A DNA stretch of 15,643 nt from an uncultured Mycoplasmatota bacterium (lineage in GTDB: Bacteria; Bacillota_I; Bacilli_A; RF39; UBA660). Position 1 is the stretch's first letter. The number at the start of each line of letters is the position of its first letter. A model generated the notes under the pieces. That model ran no database searches, was not told the origin of the DNA, and saw only the letters and a program-made list of their open reading frames with translations. Where the stretch lies: the NCBI GenBank assembly GCA_900549325.1, contig UROI01000024.1, positions 1 to 15,643 on the forward strand, read 5' to 3'. Positions 14,615 to 15,643 of the stretch are shown here, in pieces. The translations under genes were made by a program, and so were the position numbers.

Positions 14615-14720
14615 AAAGGGCTGGAGCGACCCCGTTAGCATTATACACATTGTTGTTGTTGTTCACATTGCCCGTCGAATTCACATTCCACGCATTGTTC
14701 GAAGAGCCAGAATTAGGGGT
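14615..14720 (-). repeat. DGR template repeat (TR)
   Basis: It aligns without gaps to the VR at an offset of 322 bases over 106 bp. Seventeen positions differ. Fifteen of these are A in the TR on the coding strand, with VR carrying G (9), T (4) or C (2). Within the 100-bp core 30 bases are A and half are changed, while only one of the 70 other bases differs. The two non-A differences are at 14645 (TR T, VR A) and 14620 (C to T, near the 3' end). In the VR frame the TR reads mostly AAC/AAT Asn codons (13 of them), placing the mutable A at codon positions one and two. The unchanged GC-rich 3' end (GGGGTCGCTCCAG) is the likely IMH*-type region. Confidence 0.95.
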
Positions 14721-14762
14721 GTCGATCTTATTATGGAAATTACCCTATCAGGAATAAATCCT

Positions 14763-14789
14763 AGGGCGACTAACTTTCGTTACCGCCCT
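14763..14789 (-). repeat. GAAA-loop hairpin upstream of the TR
   Basis: On the minus strand AGGGCG pairs with CGCCCT (outer ends 14789 and 14763), followed after a small internal loop by TAAC/GTTA closing a GAAA tetraloop (14775-14778). It lies 43 bases before the TR in the transcribed direction and is much richer in GC than its surroundings, so a conserved RNA structure is likely. Confidence 0.6.
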
Positions 14790-14790
14790 T

Positions 14791-14821
14791 GCACCTAACG
14801 GACTTCGCCCGTTTAAGGTGC
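14791..14821 (-). repeat. second GC-rich hairpin upstream of the TR
   Basis: GCACCT (14791-14796) pairs with AGGTGC (14816-14821) and AACGG (14797-14801) with CCGTT (14809-14813), with a two-base bulge. It is one base from the GAAA hairpin, so the two would stack in the RNA. There is no T run after it, so it is not a plain terminator. Confidence 0.55.
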
Positions 14822-14853
14822 CTATTATCAAGTTTTTCCTATCAAAGTTATTT

Positions 14854-14881
14854 CAAATTAATTGCTTACGCACTTAATTTG
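14854..14881 (-). promoter_or_regulatory. candidate DGR target hairpin/cruciform with a GTAA loop
   Basis: CAAATTAA (14854-14861) pairs with TTAATTTG (14874-14881). After one mismatch TGC/GCA extends the stem to a four-base loop reading GTAA on the coding strand. It lies 55 bases downstream of the VR and contains the stop codon of the target gene. In the Bordetella phage DGR a hairpin or cruciform with a four-base loop just downstream of the VR is needed for target recognition; this is the best candidate for that role here. Confidence 0.5.
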
Positions 14882-15643
14882 TACGGTTTGCTCGAAGTTC
14901 CATCTCCTGACTCCATTGCTAGATTAGAGGCTAGAGAAAGGACTGGAGCGACCCCGCTAGCATTATTCACACCGTTGCTGCGGTTCACATAGCCCGCCGA
15001 ATACACATACCACGCATCGCACGAAGAGCCAGAACGAGGGGTTAATAACCATCCATAATTTGGTGCAATAATTGCTTTCATCCAGTTATTTGAGGTACAA
15101 GTTGAATCATTATAACTGTTCAAGGTTTGTGTACACTTACTAAAATCCGCTGCATAGCCATAATCACTTGGGTATGCTAATGCTATTTTGCCAGTCCATG
15201 TTGTTGGTCTTCCAGAAAGTACTGTTGTTCCTCTTTCATATCCATAAATTTGATTAGAATATATTTGATTTGTATTCCATCCACCAACATTCCATGTCTC
15301 TTCAGATATAAGTTCTCTTGTGGTATCATTTTTTATTCCTGTATTTGTAAAATCACAATCTACTGTTGCATTGCCTGAACCACTATAACATTTGCCTGAA
15401 GCACTATTGTAATATAAACTCTGCCCTAGATTGTTATCTTTAGAGTCTACTGTATAATAATTGCTTGGATTAAGTAGTTTCATTAATCTTGCTTTAGTCC
15501 AGTCATTTTTACCAAAATTGCTTTCTGCTCCTGTACTAGTGTTCTTGTTATCCCAAGAATATGTTCCTATTTGACTACCTCTTATTAGTTTTAATTTACC
15601 ATCAAATACTCCTATTATTCGCCATGTTTCACATGTACTAGAT
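14866..15643 (-). CDS. DGR target protein with variable C-type-lectin-like domain (5' end outside the window)
   Basis: The frame is open to the window edge (258 codons visible, ending at TAA 14866-14868); the ATG at 15483 is internal. The visible part begins SSTCETWRIIGVFDGKLKLI and ends GVAPVLSLASNLAMESGDGT then SSKPYKLSA, the same W-R-I-I and G-x-G-T-x-x-x-P-(Y/F) module as in the surface protein at 10453. The VR encodes T-P-R-S-G-S-S-C-D-A-W through G-V-A-P-V-L, with variable residues on a W-x-V-x-S-x-G-x-V scaffold as in C-type-lectin-fold DGR targets. Compared with the TR, eleven codons carry A-substitutions (Arg, Cys, Asp, three Tyr, Ala, Arg, Ser, Gly and Ser replacing Asn or Thr), giving a Tyr-rich binding face. 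Several paired Cys suggest an exported protein. The signal sequence or anchor would be in the missing N-terminus. Its ligand is unknown. Confidence 0.85.
   Translation of the reverse strand, partial: SSTCETWRIIGVFDGKLKLIRGSQIGTYSWDNKNTSTGAESNFGKNDWTKARLMKLLNPSNYYTVDSKDNNLGQSLYYNSASGKCYSGSGNATVDCDFTNTGIKNDTTRELISEETWNVGGWNTNQIYSNQIYGYERGTTVLSGRPTTWTGKIALAYPSDYGYAADFSKCTQTLNSYNDSTCTSNNWMKAIIAPNYGWLLTPRSGSSCDAWYVYSAGYVNRSNGVNNASGVAPVLSLASNLAMESGDGTSSKPYKLSA
14937..15042 (-). repeat. DGR variable repeat (VR)
   Basis: Copy of the TR inside the 3' end of the target gene, starting at ACC CCT (Thr-Pro) and ending about 70 bases before the stop codon. All 15 A-site differences from the TR fall at first or second codon positions; third-position pyrimidines are unchanged, and no stop codon arises. 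Four codons have two changes each (to CGT, TGC, CGC and GGT). The 3' end keeps GGGGTCGCTCCAG, the likely IMH. Confidence 0.95.

Larger units (their letters stand above)
14397..14850 (-). ncRNA. TR-containing structured RNA region of the DGR
   Basis: This non-coding stretch between the target gene and the accessory genes holds, in transcription order, two GC-rich hairpins (14791-14821, 14763-14789), the TR (14615-14720), a string of short hairpins (for example GAGATA/TATCTC at 14535-14548 and AAGGA/TCCTT at 14549-14567) and the long hairpin at 14397-14468. DGR reverse transcriptases use a TR RNA with flanking structured sequence as template and primer. The limits of the actual transcript are not visible. 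Confidence 0.5.

Noticed and set aside
14651..14662. TGT/TTG microsatellite or CRISPR-like repeat in the TR
   Set aside because: The run is the antisense of consecutive AAC/AAT Asn codons in the template repeat, the normal appearance of a DGR TR.
14789..14992. 67-aa plus-strand open frame across the DGR spacer and VR
   Set aside because: It is antisense to the target gene and crosses two hairpins and the VR; it has no ribosome binding site or promoter and is explained by the GC-richer antisense sequence.
14615..15042. TR/VR as an ordinary tandem duplication
   Set aside because: Differences are almost wholly at adenines of one copy and confined to first and second codon positions, which random drift would not give.
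1..15643. TGA read as tryptophan (Mollicutes code)
   Set aside because: Trp codons seen are TGG, and TGA ends the gene at 13714-14076 exactly where the next gene starts.

Overview
The window is very AT-rich, uses the standard bacterial code (TGA ends the gene at 13714-14076; Trp is TGG), has AGGAGG-like ribosome binding sites and frequent GTG/TTG starts. Gene content (Ffh, a CCA-encoding tRNA-Gly, an ABC-F protein, DUF6273-like surface proteins) suggests a low-GC Bacillota, possibly an uncultured gut Bacilli/RF39-type lineage. The taxonomic guess is inference only.

Layout. (1) 57-2012: an IS1634-type insertion sequence with its transposase on the minus strand. It abuts a 48-codon 5' fragment of ffh (signal recognition particle GTPase), whose remainder is not in the window. 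(2) 2214-2410: a tRNA-Gly(GCC) gene with its own promoter and a bidirectional terminator. (3) 2428-7057: a minus-strand accessory cassette containing a nuclease-like ORF without a normal start, then an operon (transcribed 7057 to 3388) for a guanylate kinase-like/SAM-methyltransferase fusion (frameshifted), a DUF2075-type nuclease-helicase and a NUDIX hydrolase. The cassette lies between two 86-bp direct repeats that carry the 3' end of the tRNA-Gly plus its terminator (2325-2410 and 7253-7338), so it looks like an inserted island, perhaps a defence module. (4) 7413-9287: an ABC-F ATPase. (5) 9454-11670: a two-gene operon for a membrane-anchored phosphodiester glycosidase-like protein and a membrane-anchored repeat protein. 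(6) 11780-12274: an unrecognised gene.

(7) 12340-15643: a complete diversity-generating retroelement (DGR), all on the minus strand. In transcription order it has the target gene (5' end outside the window) with a variable repeat (VR, 14937-15042); a GNRA-loop hairpin at its stop codon; a structured spacer; the template repeat (TR, 14615-14720); a long terminator-like hairpin; two small proteins that look like the MutS-like (MSL) accessory class; an Avd-like helical protein; and the reverse transcriptase with the DGR-type GLPIGNMTSQ and YMDD motifs. TR and VR align without gaps over 106 bp. Fifteen of 17 differences are at TR adenines (coding strand), the signature of adenine-directed mutagenic retrohoming. 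The RT copies TR RNA with errors at A, and the cDNA replaces VR, diversifying about 11 residues of a C-type-lectin-like surface domain. The neighbouring gene at 10453-11670 carries the same C-terminal module without a VR.

The DGR is the best-supported system here. The kinase-methyltransferase/helicase/NUDIX cassette is the most likely place for something undescribed.
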